From IMG/VR virus record IMGVR_UViG_3300032213_003470, positions 1 through 40,605 of that record: DNA of 40,605 nucleotides. One strand, 5' to 3'. The notes under the pieces were generated by a model. It worked only from the letters and a program-made list of their open reading frames with translations, was not told where the DNA came from and did no database searches. The translations under genes and the position numbers were made by a program. This stretch comes from a virus. Positions 1 through 9,000 of this stretch are shown piece after piece. Each line of letters starts with the position of its first letter. The stretch's first letter is position 1.

Positions 1-2049
1 AGATAGATCCTGTTGCAAAGAAACTAAAATCTGATCATTAGAATTTTGCTTAACATATTGCTCGTTTCCACTTGCTGTAGTTAGTTCTTCAGGAAATCCA
101 ATAGTAATTGGAGTTGAAAAATCAGATTCTAATGGATTAGTAGGCCATCCAGCTTCTGAAACCGAAGCAACTTTGACCTCAACTTTTTCCCCTGCTGTTA
201 TAGGAATATCTAATTGGTTGATATTAGGAACGTCAGCATTCTGAACGTCTTCATCTAACCAGTAATATTTTTTGGTTGTACTATTATAACCTTTCTTTCT
301 AATATCTGTTTTGTACTCTACCCAGTTGCTATATGTTGCTCTTCTTTCTGTTCCGTCGTTGTCTTTGAATTTAATTTCATCAGATGCTGTAGAATTTCCT
401 TGCTTAGTCAAATACCTATATCTAACTCTAAATTGAATAACGTCTTGATTACCAGTTTTTCCATCAGTAATTGGAGAAGGTATAGGCCAAAATCCTCTAA
501 CTCTATATTTTGGAGTTTCCGAAATTTCAGGAGAGGTAGAAGATATATTATTTAAATCTTGAATGACAGTTTGTAGCAAAGCAGTTTTTGTCGATTTTTC
601 TCTTGTTAAAGTATCAATCTTAGTAATTAAACTTTCTCTACTAGACGTATTAGAAGTTGTAACAGATGTTGTAACCAATTGGGCAACTTCACTTCTAGCT
701 TGATCAATAGATTTATTAAGAGCATCTATCTCGTTCTGAAGTTTAACTTTTGTTTGTACAGTGTTTGTAAACTTATCAGATGTATTTGTCTGAGTTATTT
801 GCTTATTGATTTGTATGACCTTAAAATTAGCAGAATCTACAGTTGGTGAATTTGGTGTTAATCCATAAACGGAAGGTATTGTTTTCTCTTTAGTGTTAGC
901 TAAGAATTGCGATCCAAAATCTGCTACTTGATTTTTATAAAATTCATCAAGTGTCATTGTTCCTTCCGAGGTATTAATCATCATTTCATTAGAATGAAAA
1001 ACTACGCCTCTGCTATATGATGATCCCGTTACATGTTTCTCATCATTTATTGACTTAATAAAAATAGCTTGTCTCTCATCATGACCTATATTAACATTGA
1101 CTTGAAGAGGAGAAAGCATTTCCGATGCTAAAACAAGTGCATTATTTCCAATAGGAACTGGTTCGTATCCATTAAGTCTTTTTAAAACCACAGTAGATTC
1201 GGAAAGATCTACGTTTGTAATTTCAAATTTACTTCCTCCTACTGTCATTAACACGTCTCCAGTTTTAAGTTGGCGGTCTGCATTTAATGAACTTGAAATT
1301 AGATCTTTATATGTAATTATATCTAATTTATATTTTCTAACGGTTTGATTAATAATTTGACCACTAACAGTTACGGGTAGTGTTGTATCAAAAACTCTAA
1401 GAACCGAAAAAGTTCCGCTGTATCTTATAACTTGTAAAGGTAGATCTTCTGGATTTTCGTCTATTGTATATGTTATTCCCTGATTGTAAAGGGCATTCAT
1501 AAAATCTGAATCTGAAATATCATTTCTTCCCTTTAAGTTAGTATCAAAATAATTTTTCTGAGAATCAGTTGTTGTATTAGCAATAATTCTTTTTATAAAA
1601 ACTCTTTTTGTACCAGCATCAACCTGACCATCCAAACTGAACGATACAAAAAGAAGAGGATTTAAAAAGCTTTCAAAGAAGTGATTGCTTCTAAATTTAA
1701 AATTAGAAGGAACCTGTAAATTACTAGGGGCTACAGGATCTAATAAAGGTTTTGTTTGATAGATTCTGGAAACTGTACCGTCTGCATTTCTAACATTTGC
1801 ATTTCCATCATCTAATCCGCTTAATGTCTTAATGTTAGAATCTAATCTCTTAATCTCGTTTGTAATGTAACCCCAAGAAGGGATCGGGATAATACTTGTG
1901 ACATTATTATCATCAAGAAATTCCACATTAACTGTGTCTTGTTTAGAAGTTGTAGCATTACTTAGCTTATTAATAATCTCCAGAGAATTTTTCTGAAGTC
2001 TCAAAAACTGAGCTAATAAAGAACTTATTGAATTTTTAGTACCTGCCAT
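1..2049 (-). CDS. Virion appendage/fibre-like protein with FN3-like domain (C-terminus cut by window edge)
   Basis: An open frame of 683 codons runs from an ATG at 2049-2047 off the left edge, so the C-terminus is missing. I translated it by hand and saw no stop. It begins MAGTKNSISSLLAQ and has a helical N-terminus, then mixed beta-rich sequence. A long heptad-like helical stretch lies at about residues 410-500 (rich in K, Q, E, S, T). A fibronectin-III-like or Ig-like segment follows at about 515-660, with features such as QFRVRYRYL and VEVKVASVSEAGWP. The start is one base after the stop of the 727-aa gene, with an A-rich leader and no Shine-Dalgarno. FN3-like domains are common in phage tail and surface proteins. 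Its place after two other structural genes makes a tail-appendage or baseplate-periphery role likely, but I do not recognise the family. Confidence 0.7.
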   Translation of the reverse strand, partial: MAGTKNSISSLLAQFLRLQKNSLEIINKLSNATTSKQDTVNVEFLDDNNVTSIIPIPSWGYITNEIKRLDSNIKTLSGLDDGNANVRNADGTVSRIYQTKPLLDPVAPSNLQVPSNFKFRSNHFFESFLNPLLFVSFSLDGQVDAGTKRVFIKRIIANTTTDSQKNYFDTNLKGRNDISDSDFMNALYNQGITYTIDENPEDLPLQVIRYSGTFSVLRVFDTTLPVTVSGQIINQTVRKYKLDIITYKDLISSSLNADRQLKTGDVLMTVGGSKFEITNVDLSESTVVLKRLNGYEPVPIGNNALVLASEMLSPLQVNVNIGHDERQAIFIKSINDEKHVTGSSYSRGVVFHSNEMMINTSEGTMTLDEFYKNQVADFGSQFLANTKEKTIPSVYGLTPNSPTVDSANFKVIQINKQITQTNTSDKFTNTVQTKVKLQNEIDALNKSIDQARSEVAQLVTTSVTTSNTSSRESLITKIDTLTREKSTKTALLQTVIQDLNNISSTSPEISETPKYRVRGFWPIPSPITDGKTGNQDVIQFRVRYRYLTKQGNSTASDEIKFKDNDGTERRATYSNWVEYKTDIRKKGYNSTTKKYYWLDEDVQNADVPNINQLDIPITAGEKVEVKVASVSEAGWPTNPLESDFSTPITIGFPEELTTASGNEQYVKQNSNDQILVSLQQDLS

Positions 2050-2050
2050 T

Positions 2051-4234
2051 TTATCTTATTTGATCTATTTCGAAAGCTAAATTCTTTTCGTCGACACAAA
2101 CTATATCAAATATAGGTTTATTGCCTGCAGAATCAAATATGCTTTGTGTGAAACCCCCAACTAGTTTGCTATAAGCAACCCCCGATGGTGAGCTCAACGG
2201 ATATATTCCTTTTGTATCTGTGTACATAAGAATATTATTACCAGCAAGAACTATTTTGTCATCAAAAACCAATCTGATAGTTTGGCCTTTTTTCCATTGA
2301 CTTTTTGTGTCATCAATTCTTATAATAACATCATTAGTCAATGTGATGGTTAATCCAAAATTGCTATGTTTGTAATAATTGTTAAAAGAATTTAGCACTA
2401 ATGTATTACCACTAGTTTCGTTTATTGTAAAATTATAATTAGTATCTTCAGAAATATTATAATGCTGTACAGTATTATTAAGTATTAGTCTGTTTTGTAC
2501 TGATCTATCAACATTAATACCTTCACCGCTTTTAATAAGATCAAGGTCATAAGAAAGCTTGATATTAGTTCTTCCGTTTAAAAGATCATTAGTCAGAGAA
2601 TAATTTCTTTCTATTAGACCTAAAATATCCTGGGTGTTTTTAAATAATGCCTGATTAGCAACCATAGCATTTTCTAACGAAGTTAATCTTGCACCTATAG
2701 AAGTATTATCATCCATAGTAACAACTAGATCCTCCAAAACTGTTACTCTACTAGCAACATTGATCATTTCAAGTGATTGATCATTAAGTGTTCTAGAAGC
2801 CTCCTGAAGCACATTAGCAGCATCCATAAACATGGAAAGAGAAAATGACGAATAATCATTAACCGCTAGTTCAACGCCAGTGCTGTCTACATCAGTATCA
2901 AATTTAAGATTTATCTTTAAGCCATATGAATTACCATTAAGCTTAGTTATAAGATCCGGTTTGTATTTTTTGAACGTAGGAATTCTTCCAGCAGAATTTG
3001 AGATTGGCTCAATGTCTTCAAGGAATAAAATACCGTAAAGATTTGTTTCTGCATCTGCTGGATTATTAGGATCATATACATCGTAATAAAGAAGTATCGC
3101 ATTAAATTCAAAAGAAGCAGAATCCATTGTTCCGTTAAATTCGTCCATCGTGCTAATAGATGGATTATCAACTATTGGTTTATAGTTATCCGCATTGAAA
3201 TCTAGTTGAATCCCGTCTAATCTATTTCTTTTATATCCAACCTCGTATGTTCCATTTTTTAAATACTTAGTTATCGTATCGGTATCTGAACTGAAAAAAG
3301 AAGAATCTGTATAATATGAATTGGCTACGTTTCTTGGATAATACCATTGAGTAACAAATTCATTTCCAGCTGCGTTAGTTCCGGTTATTCCTGGCTGACC
3401 TATAACATCCTGATCAAAAATTGCAAGGGTAGGAAATCCATTAGGACCATATAATCCTATACTGTGACTTCTTCCCTGTAGATATTCAGTGTCCAGAGGA
3501 TCGTTAGGGGAGTGTGTTAATATTTGTCCAGGATAATAGTTTTCGTCAGCTTTTGTTTTAAACATAACCAACGGAGTATGTCCGTCGCTTGTTGGAACGT
3601 GTATATAAACTTCAGAGTATGAATTATTCTTGTGCTGTACAGAATTAACTATATCACACTCTCCAATATATTTAACAATTCTAGAATATCTTGGTATAGA
3701 GCTTCCGTTTCCTATTGAATAATCATCTTCTTCTGTCCATCTTTTATCTGAATATGGAAATCCTCCAGAAAGACCCGTAAAGTTCTGATCTAATGTTGGA
3801 ATAACTTCGTTTGAATTTGCGGGTCTAAATCTAATAGCACCCATTTCTTTCATCCACTTCCAAAAAACTCTTTCAGAGACATTTCTTTTTAATGTTGGAT
3901 TATAATTCTCGCTAGAAGTCAAAGATGCTTCTAGATTTAAACAATAATTCTGAAATGATATTTCTAAATTAGGACTAAGATTATTAGGGTCTACTATAGT
4001 AAAAGAATCCTCAGCAACATCCAAAAATGAAGAATCTATGGTATTGAATAAAATACTATTTTCACCATACAGAGGCTCTCTAAATTCGGGAATGTTCAAA
4101 AGGACATATTTTGAAAATCTGAATTTATTTACTGTATTATTAAATGTTAATGCAAGATCCTCTGCAGCAGAACTAAATGTGTAAAAAGTTCCACCCTGTA
4201 CTTGTAAGGGCCTAATAAATGGGGTTTTCGCCAT
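2051..4234 (-). CDS. Large virion structural protein, probably tail fibre or baseplate appendage
   Basis: The 727-aa protein starts MAKTPFIRPLQVQGG. I do not recognise a named family. The first ~470 residues look beta-rich and aromatic, with many Asn, Asp, Tyr and Ser, as in phage adsorption proteins. Residues ~478-555 form a helical, coiled-coil-like stretch (ASRVTVLEDLVV, ARLTSLENAMVANQALF) that could trimerise. The C-terminal ~170 residues return to beta-rich sequence, as in a fibre head. The start has an A-rich leader and no Shine-Dalgarno. It sits 21 bases after the stop of the 321-aa fibre-like gene and 1 base before the start of the next, so the three are probably co-transcribed. The globular, coiled-coil, globular order supports an elongated trimeric appendage, but this is inference. 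Confidence 0.65.
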   Translation of the reverse strand: MAKTPFIRPLQVQGGTFYTFSSAAEDLALTFNNTVNKFRFSKYVLLNIPEFREPLYGENSILFNTIDSSFLDVAEDSFTIVDPNNLSPNLEISFQNYCLNLEASLTSSENYNPTLKRNVSERVFWKWMKEMGAIRFRPANSNEVIPTLDQNFTGLSGGFPYSDKRWTEEDDYSIGNGSSIPRYSRIVKYIGECDIVNSVQHKNNSYSEVYIHVPTSDGHTPLVMFKTKADENYYPGQILTHSPNDPLDTEYLQGRSHSIGLYGPNGFPTLAIFDQDVIGQPGITGTNAAGNEFVTQWYYPRNVANSYYTDSSFFSSDTDTITKYLKNGTYEVGYKRNRLDGIQLDFNADNYKPIVDNPSISTMDEFNGTMDSASFEFNAILLYYDVYDPNNPADAETNLYGILFLEDIEPISNSAGRIPTFKKYKPDLITKLNGNSYGLKINLKFDTDVDSTGVELAVNDYSSFSLSMFMDAANVLQEASRTLNDQSLEMINVASRVTVLEDLVVTMDDNTSIGARLTSLENAMVANQALFKNTQDILGLIERNYSLTNDLLNGRTNIKLSYDLDLIKSGEGINVDRSVQNRLILNNTVQHYNISEDTNYNFTINETSGNTLVLNSFNNYYKHSNFGLTITLTNDVIIRIDDTKSQWKKGQTIRLVFDDKIVLAGNNILMYTDTKGIYPLSSPSGVAYSKLVGGFTQSIFDSAGNKPIFDIVCVDEKNLAFEIDQIR

Positions 4235-4255
4235 TCGATTTTATTTTATTAAATA

Positions 4256-5221
4256 TTATGCTCCAGTTCCTGCGCTAAAATCGTTTCCAACGTATCCTGA
4301 AGAAGATATAGCTACCCAAGATCCATTTTGCGATGTGCCACCTTTTCCTATTCTATTTTCCCACTGAAGAGTAACAGAAGTTTTATAAGGAAGTGATGAA
4401 GGCACTGATAATGCTTTAGAAGCCCATGCTCCCCCGTTTGCTAGAGTATTAAATCCTGTATAGTACGTGCTTCCTCCTGGTCCAGTTACCCCTGTAGCTA
4501 TTCTTCCCCCCGCTCCATTGGTATTAATTAACGTTAATCTAAATCCTTGAGGAATAGTAGGTGGGGTTCCTGATGGTGCAGTCCCGGTAGCAACATAAAA
4601 GAAGAATCCAGTATTAGACCCAGAATCTCCTGTAGCAGTGCTAACATAACCAGCATCAATATAAACCACGCTCTCGTTTAAAGTCAGAGCGTACGGATTA
4701 CTAAAGGTACCAGTAATACCACCACCTCCACCACTAACTGGGGAGATAAACGCATTGGTTGAACCCGATGCTCCTGTAGCATTTTTTTCGATATAAGAAC
4801 CAGTTGGGCCGTTGGTAATTGATGAGTTAAAGGTTACTGCTCCATCGTGTCTAGCAGTAGACCCAAAAACCGCTGGGCCTGATGCATTTATTTGATTGAA
4901 TGTACCAGTTGCAGACAGTGTTAATTGTGTTGCTGAAACAGTTCCAGAGAAAGAGGCATTACCTGCACTTGCACCTGTTCCGTAAATATTCACGGTAGGT
5001 GTTCCAGATGCTGGGAAAGCTGCCTGATTTGCATAAACCGTCTTAGCTTTAAACTGCCCGCTAGTTGCCTGGGAGATGTCCATAGCTCCCGTAACCACAT
5101 TTATATTGAAAATGTTCTCTAAATCGTTGATTTCATTCTCAACTAATAGAAAATTTGAATTAATTGTCAGCCTTGAAGCTGCAATTGAATCCGTCCCTAA
5201 GATCTCCTGTATAGTAATCAT
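4256..5221 (-). CDS. Fibre-like structural protein, Gly/Ser/Thr/Ala-rich
   Basis: The 321-aa product has a short helical N-terminus (MITIQEILGTDSIAASRLTI, then a heptad-like NEINDLENIF). Such a segment is often used for attachment or trimerisation. A long low-complexity beta-rich shaft follows, dominated by Gly, Ser, Thr and Ala, with TGASAGNASFSGTVSATQ-type sequence and a GGGGG run near residue 165. The C-terminus (LQWENRIGKGG, GYVGNDFSAGTGA) looks like a compact tip. This composition is typical of phage short fibres and whiskers and is unlike its enzymatic neighbours. It is the first gene of the leftmost minus-strand group and is divergent from phoH across a 119-base spacer, so it may have its own promoter. 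It could be a fibritin-like whisker, a short tail fibre or a capsid decoration protein. Confidence 0.65.
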   Translation of the reverse strand: MITIQEILGTDSIAASRLTINSNFLLVENEINDLENIFNINVVTGAMDISQATSGQFKAKTVYANQAAFPASGTPTVNIYGTGASAGNASFSGTVSATQLTLSATGTFNQINASGPAVFGSTARHDGAVTFNSSITNGPTGSYIEKNATGASGSTNAFISPVSGGGGGITGTFSNPYALTLNESVVYIDAGYVSTATGDSGSNTGFFFYVATGTAPSGTPPTIPQGFRLTLINTNGAGGRIATGVTGPGGSTYYTGFNTLANGGAWASKALSVPSSLPYKTSVTLQWENRIGKGGTSQNGSWVAISSSGYVGNDFSAGTGA

Positions 5222-5235
5222 TTGCTATTTTTTAT

Positions 5236-5255
5236 TCTGAATATATATATCAAAT
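5236..5255. promoter_or_regulatory. Candidate bidirectional promoter element in the phoH divergent spacer
   Basis: The spacer between the 321-aa gene (minus) and phoH (plus) contains a near-palindromic run: TGAATATATATATC on plus, which reads GATATATATATTC on minus. It lies about 18 bases before the minus-strand ATG and about 90 bases before the preferred phoH ATG. Similar AT-alternating motifs precede the minus-strand starts at 31350 and 32529 and the plus-strand start at 33206. It resembles the TATA-like T4 late promoter class only loosely, so this is inference. Confidence 0.3.
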
Positions 5256-5340
5256 AAGCTTGAACGAAGAAATAAATCATTCATGCATAGATCATACACT
5301 AAAACATATATTAGTTTCTATCAAAAAACCCAAAACATTT

Positions 5341-6024
5341 ATGGAAAGAGAATCAAAAGAACAACAGCCTATGAAAGGGAAGGTTAAAGGCCCTATTAAG
5401 TTCCAAATTCAATTAAATGAGGAACAAAAAGAAGCAAAATCACTAATTTTAGAGAATCCAGTCACAGTCATCAGAGGAATGGCAGGATCAGGAAAGACCC
5501 TATTAGCTTGTCAAATTGCTTTAGATTTACTTTTCAACAGGGAAGCTGAAAAAATAATCATTACTAGGCCAACAGTAGCAAAAGAAGATATTGGATTTTT
5601 GCCCGGGGATCTTAAAGAAAAAATGGATCCTTGGTTAGCACCGATCTATTCAAATCTTTATATGCTTTATGACAAAGAAAAAATAGACAAACTGGTAGAA
5701 AATAATGTAATAGAGATACTTCCATTTCCTTTTATGAGAGGTAGAACCTTTCTTAATTCTTGCGTTATTTTGGATGAGGCACAGAATGTGACAAATAATC
5801 AAATGGAAATGGTTTTAGGTAGACTTGGAGTAGCATCAAAGATTATGATATGCGGAGATATTTCTCAAATAGATCTTAAAGCTAAAAAAGATTCAGGCCT
5901 TGATTTTCTTAACACAATTGCTGCTAGAGTACCTGGGGTTCAAATTATTTCTCTTAAGAAAAATCACAGACATCCCATAGTTCCTGAAATCCTTAGTGTT
6001 TACACAGAATACAACGACAGATAA
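5341..6024 (+). CDS. phoH: PhoH-family ATPase
   Basis: PhoH-like P-loop ATPase of 227 aa. Walker A GMAGSGKT is at residues 46-53 and Walker B VILDEAQN is near 141-148. A GDISQIDL segment and a conserved RHP near the C-terminus (KKNHRHPIVPEIL) also match the family. PhoH is widespread in phages, especially marine and freshwater myoviruses; its biochemical role there is unsettled, though it is often linked to RNA or phosphate-stress functions. I chose the ATG at 5341. The frame stays open upstream to a TTG at 5260, but that would add 27 residues unlike the family and would start 8 bases after a TATATATA tract. It is the only plus-strand gene in the left 33 kb, and its TAA directly abuts the stop of the convergent 2658-aa gene. 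Confidence 0.9.
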   Translation: MERESKEQQPMKGKVKGPIKFQIQLNEEQKEAKSLILENPVTVIRGMAGSGKTLLACQIALDLLFNREAEKIIITRPTVAKEDIGFLPGDLKEKMDPWLAPIYSNLYMLYDKEKIDKLVENNVIEILPFPFMRGRTFLNSCVILDEAQNVTNNQMEMVLGRLGVASKIMICGDISQIDLKAKKDSGLDFLNTIAARVPGVQIISLKKNHRHPIVPEILSVYTEYNDR

Positions 6025-9000
6025 TTAGATTAATTGGGGTTTAGATCCTAATTCATAAATGGATCTTCTTCTAAAAGTATCGCTCGTCACGGACAAGACC
6101 AATTCTCCTGGAGGTGGGTTTTTGTGATCTATAACCCTAATGTATCCATTTTTGTCATGAACCGAAACGTTTCCGTTACTGTCTTCGACAGAAGAGTAGA
6201 TAGTATAAAATCCTGGTTGATTGAAAGTCCATATAAATGACTGGGCATCTTTAATGTTTATAATTTCTTCCCCGGATCCATCATATATTAATTTCCATAC
6301 GTGATTTTTCTTTCCAGGAATTAAAGAATCTATCGGATTAAATACCACCGTTGTTCCTATTGGGATTTCAAATTCTTCTTTGAATATTTTGGATTCGCCA
6401 GCTTGCCAAGATCCTGAACCAAACCAAGAAAATACGTTTCCGTTCTTATTTCCTGTTTGATATCTTAAATTAGATATTTTTCCAACAAAAGCATCTTCTC
6501 CCCCGCTAGGTGATGTTATCCAGTTAGAGAATTGGGATTCACCTGAGATATAACCGGTTAAATAAATATTATCATCGTTATCTATTGAAAGGGAAATTCC
6601 TTCATCTTTAGCTATTCCACCCGCATCTACTACATCAAGAAGTGTCCCTATGTTGGAATATTTAAACATTATTAAATCTAGATTACCTTCCGGAGAAGGA
6701 TAATAGTTAGGAGATGATATTTCAGGAGATGCTATTAATTTACCTCCATAAGATCCTAATATGAATATACTTCCTTCGGAATCTATATCAACATCCTGGC
6801 AATAATCAGCAGAAGATGATCCTACGTTTTTAGCCCATAATGTTCTAAATCCATTAAATTTAAATATAGCAATATCAGAATCACCGTTAGAATCTATCGT
6901 ATTACCGTTTGATGATAGAGATCCCGAGAATGTTGCACCTAATGCTATTTCACCGTTTCCTGATACTTTAATTCTAGGTGATGTTGGGGTTACCCCGTAG
7001 TTGGTATTAACTATATCTTTGCTCCATTGAAGCTCAAAGTCATAACTAGAATATCTATTTAAAACTATTTTTTGTGAAGATCCGTCTGTAGTATTAAATG
7101 CTAAATAAAGATCTTCAAATGCGTTTCCGATTTGGATAGAAGGATTCGTTTCATTTCCACCGGTCCCTGCTTTATAAAGCCATTTTATATAACCATCATC
7201 TTCTACTCTAGCAATGAATACCTCGTAATTATTACCGGAAGATGTTATTGAATTTAATCCAGAGGTTAAAGTTCCTTTATAAACTCCTGTTATGTAGGTG
7301 TTACCTACTCTATCAATAGCAAGATCTTTAATAGTATCATCAGCTGTATTACTAGAAGGATCAAAAAGAGTAGATGAAATTAAAGGATGGGCATTAAAAT
7401 CCCATTTCAAGAAAATATTTGTAGGTTTTTCGTTTGTAGTATTATTTCTAGTCTTCGATTTATATCCGATAACTATTACATTTCCTAGGTGATCTACTTT
7501 TATACCTGTAGGGGTATATGAATAATCATTAATAGAATCAGAAGAAGATGTTACAGAATCAGTTCCGCCATATTTTCTTGCCCATTGAACAACACCATAT
7601 TCATTGTACTTAACAACAAATATAGATTGATTGTTTGGTGAAGGAAGGGTTGTATTTGCCCCGGTCGGTAGGTTATTCTTTGCTCCAAAATATGCATTCC
7701 CATTAAAGTAACCAGTTGCATAGACATATCCTTCGCTATCTATAAATATTTTAGTTCCTCTGTCATCAGAAGAATCCCCTATTTTAATTACCCATTCAAA
7801 ACTATCAATCAGATTTCCGGTGTCTCTTGCTGCACTTCTTATAACATTTGAATTTTTCCAATACGTTTCAGTTTTAGCTTTTCCTGAAATAATATCTCTC
7901 AAAGGAGCATCTAAGAATAAATCATCCTTATCAATCCCTGGGTGTGAATCTATAATGTCATTGAAATCATACTTGATCCATTCCGGTAATTTCCAGCTTG
8001 TTCTATCAACATAAGGAAGTTGCGGATCTTTACCTATATTAATTGAGGATGTATATAAAGGACCGATAATTAAGTTAAAGTTAATCTCAACGTCTCCTAA
8101 TCCTTTATTCTTAATATAAATAGGGTCAGCATAAGGTCTAAACGAAAGGTGATAAATAAAATCCCATCCTAACATTCCTGGGGATTTTGAAGAAGCATGA
8201 ACGTAAGGAACTAAATAATTTATTTTTTTTAAGAATACATTATTTCCGTTTGAGAAATATCCAACATATGTTATATCCCAATAAGAAGGATCAACATAGG
8301 GATCTCCACCTCTTAAAGAATCACCTAAATAAAATAAATCGTTAACATATCTTGTGAATTTACCATCAATGAATTTAGTTTTATTTAATACTAAATATAG
8401 ATCTTCATAATCATTATCAGCACCAGATCCAGGTGAAAATCCTTCGGATGTTCCTGGATTATTATCATAGACAATAAAATTGATGCCATTGAAATAAATC
8501 AGTTTATAAAGGCCAGATCCATACTGAAGCATGAAAAAGATTCTTCCGTTTCCTAAATTGATTATATTTCTAGATCTACCTATTGGTAATTCAGGATTTG
8601 ATGCTGGCGTCCAACATCCCCATCTTCCATTATCATAATATGCTATTCCGTTACTTGTTCCGATCCACTTACCGCCAACTTCATCAAATGTTATAGAATA
8701 GATGTCTTTAGAATGAAGTCCCGAATTATCGGTATTAATAGTTTTAATCTTGACTCCATCATAAATTTTAATACCATCATTCGTTGCTATCCAAAGTTCG
8801 GATTCTTTCCCAATATAATGATACTTCATCTGTCTGATATAATAAAGGGTTAAATCAACAACACCTGGATTAGGCTGATAGATTTTTTCCCAGTAATCAG
8901 AATAAGCAGTAGGGTTTCTTTGATGGTTTGTATTTAATAAAGAAAGATATGAATTACCAAGATAACTTACTACACTTCCTTGGTCATATATTTTATTAAC

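Noticed and set aside
5260-5340. N-terminal extension of PhoH from a TTG at 5260
   Set aside because: The 27 added residues are not PhoH-like, and the TTG lies 8 bases after a TATATATA tract; the ATG at 5341 gives a normal-length protein.
6021-6060. Terminator hairpin at the phoH / giant gene junction
   Set aside because: Only short imperfect AATTA/TAATT complementarity is visible, with no stable stem or T-run.
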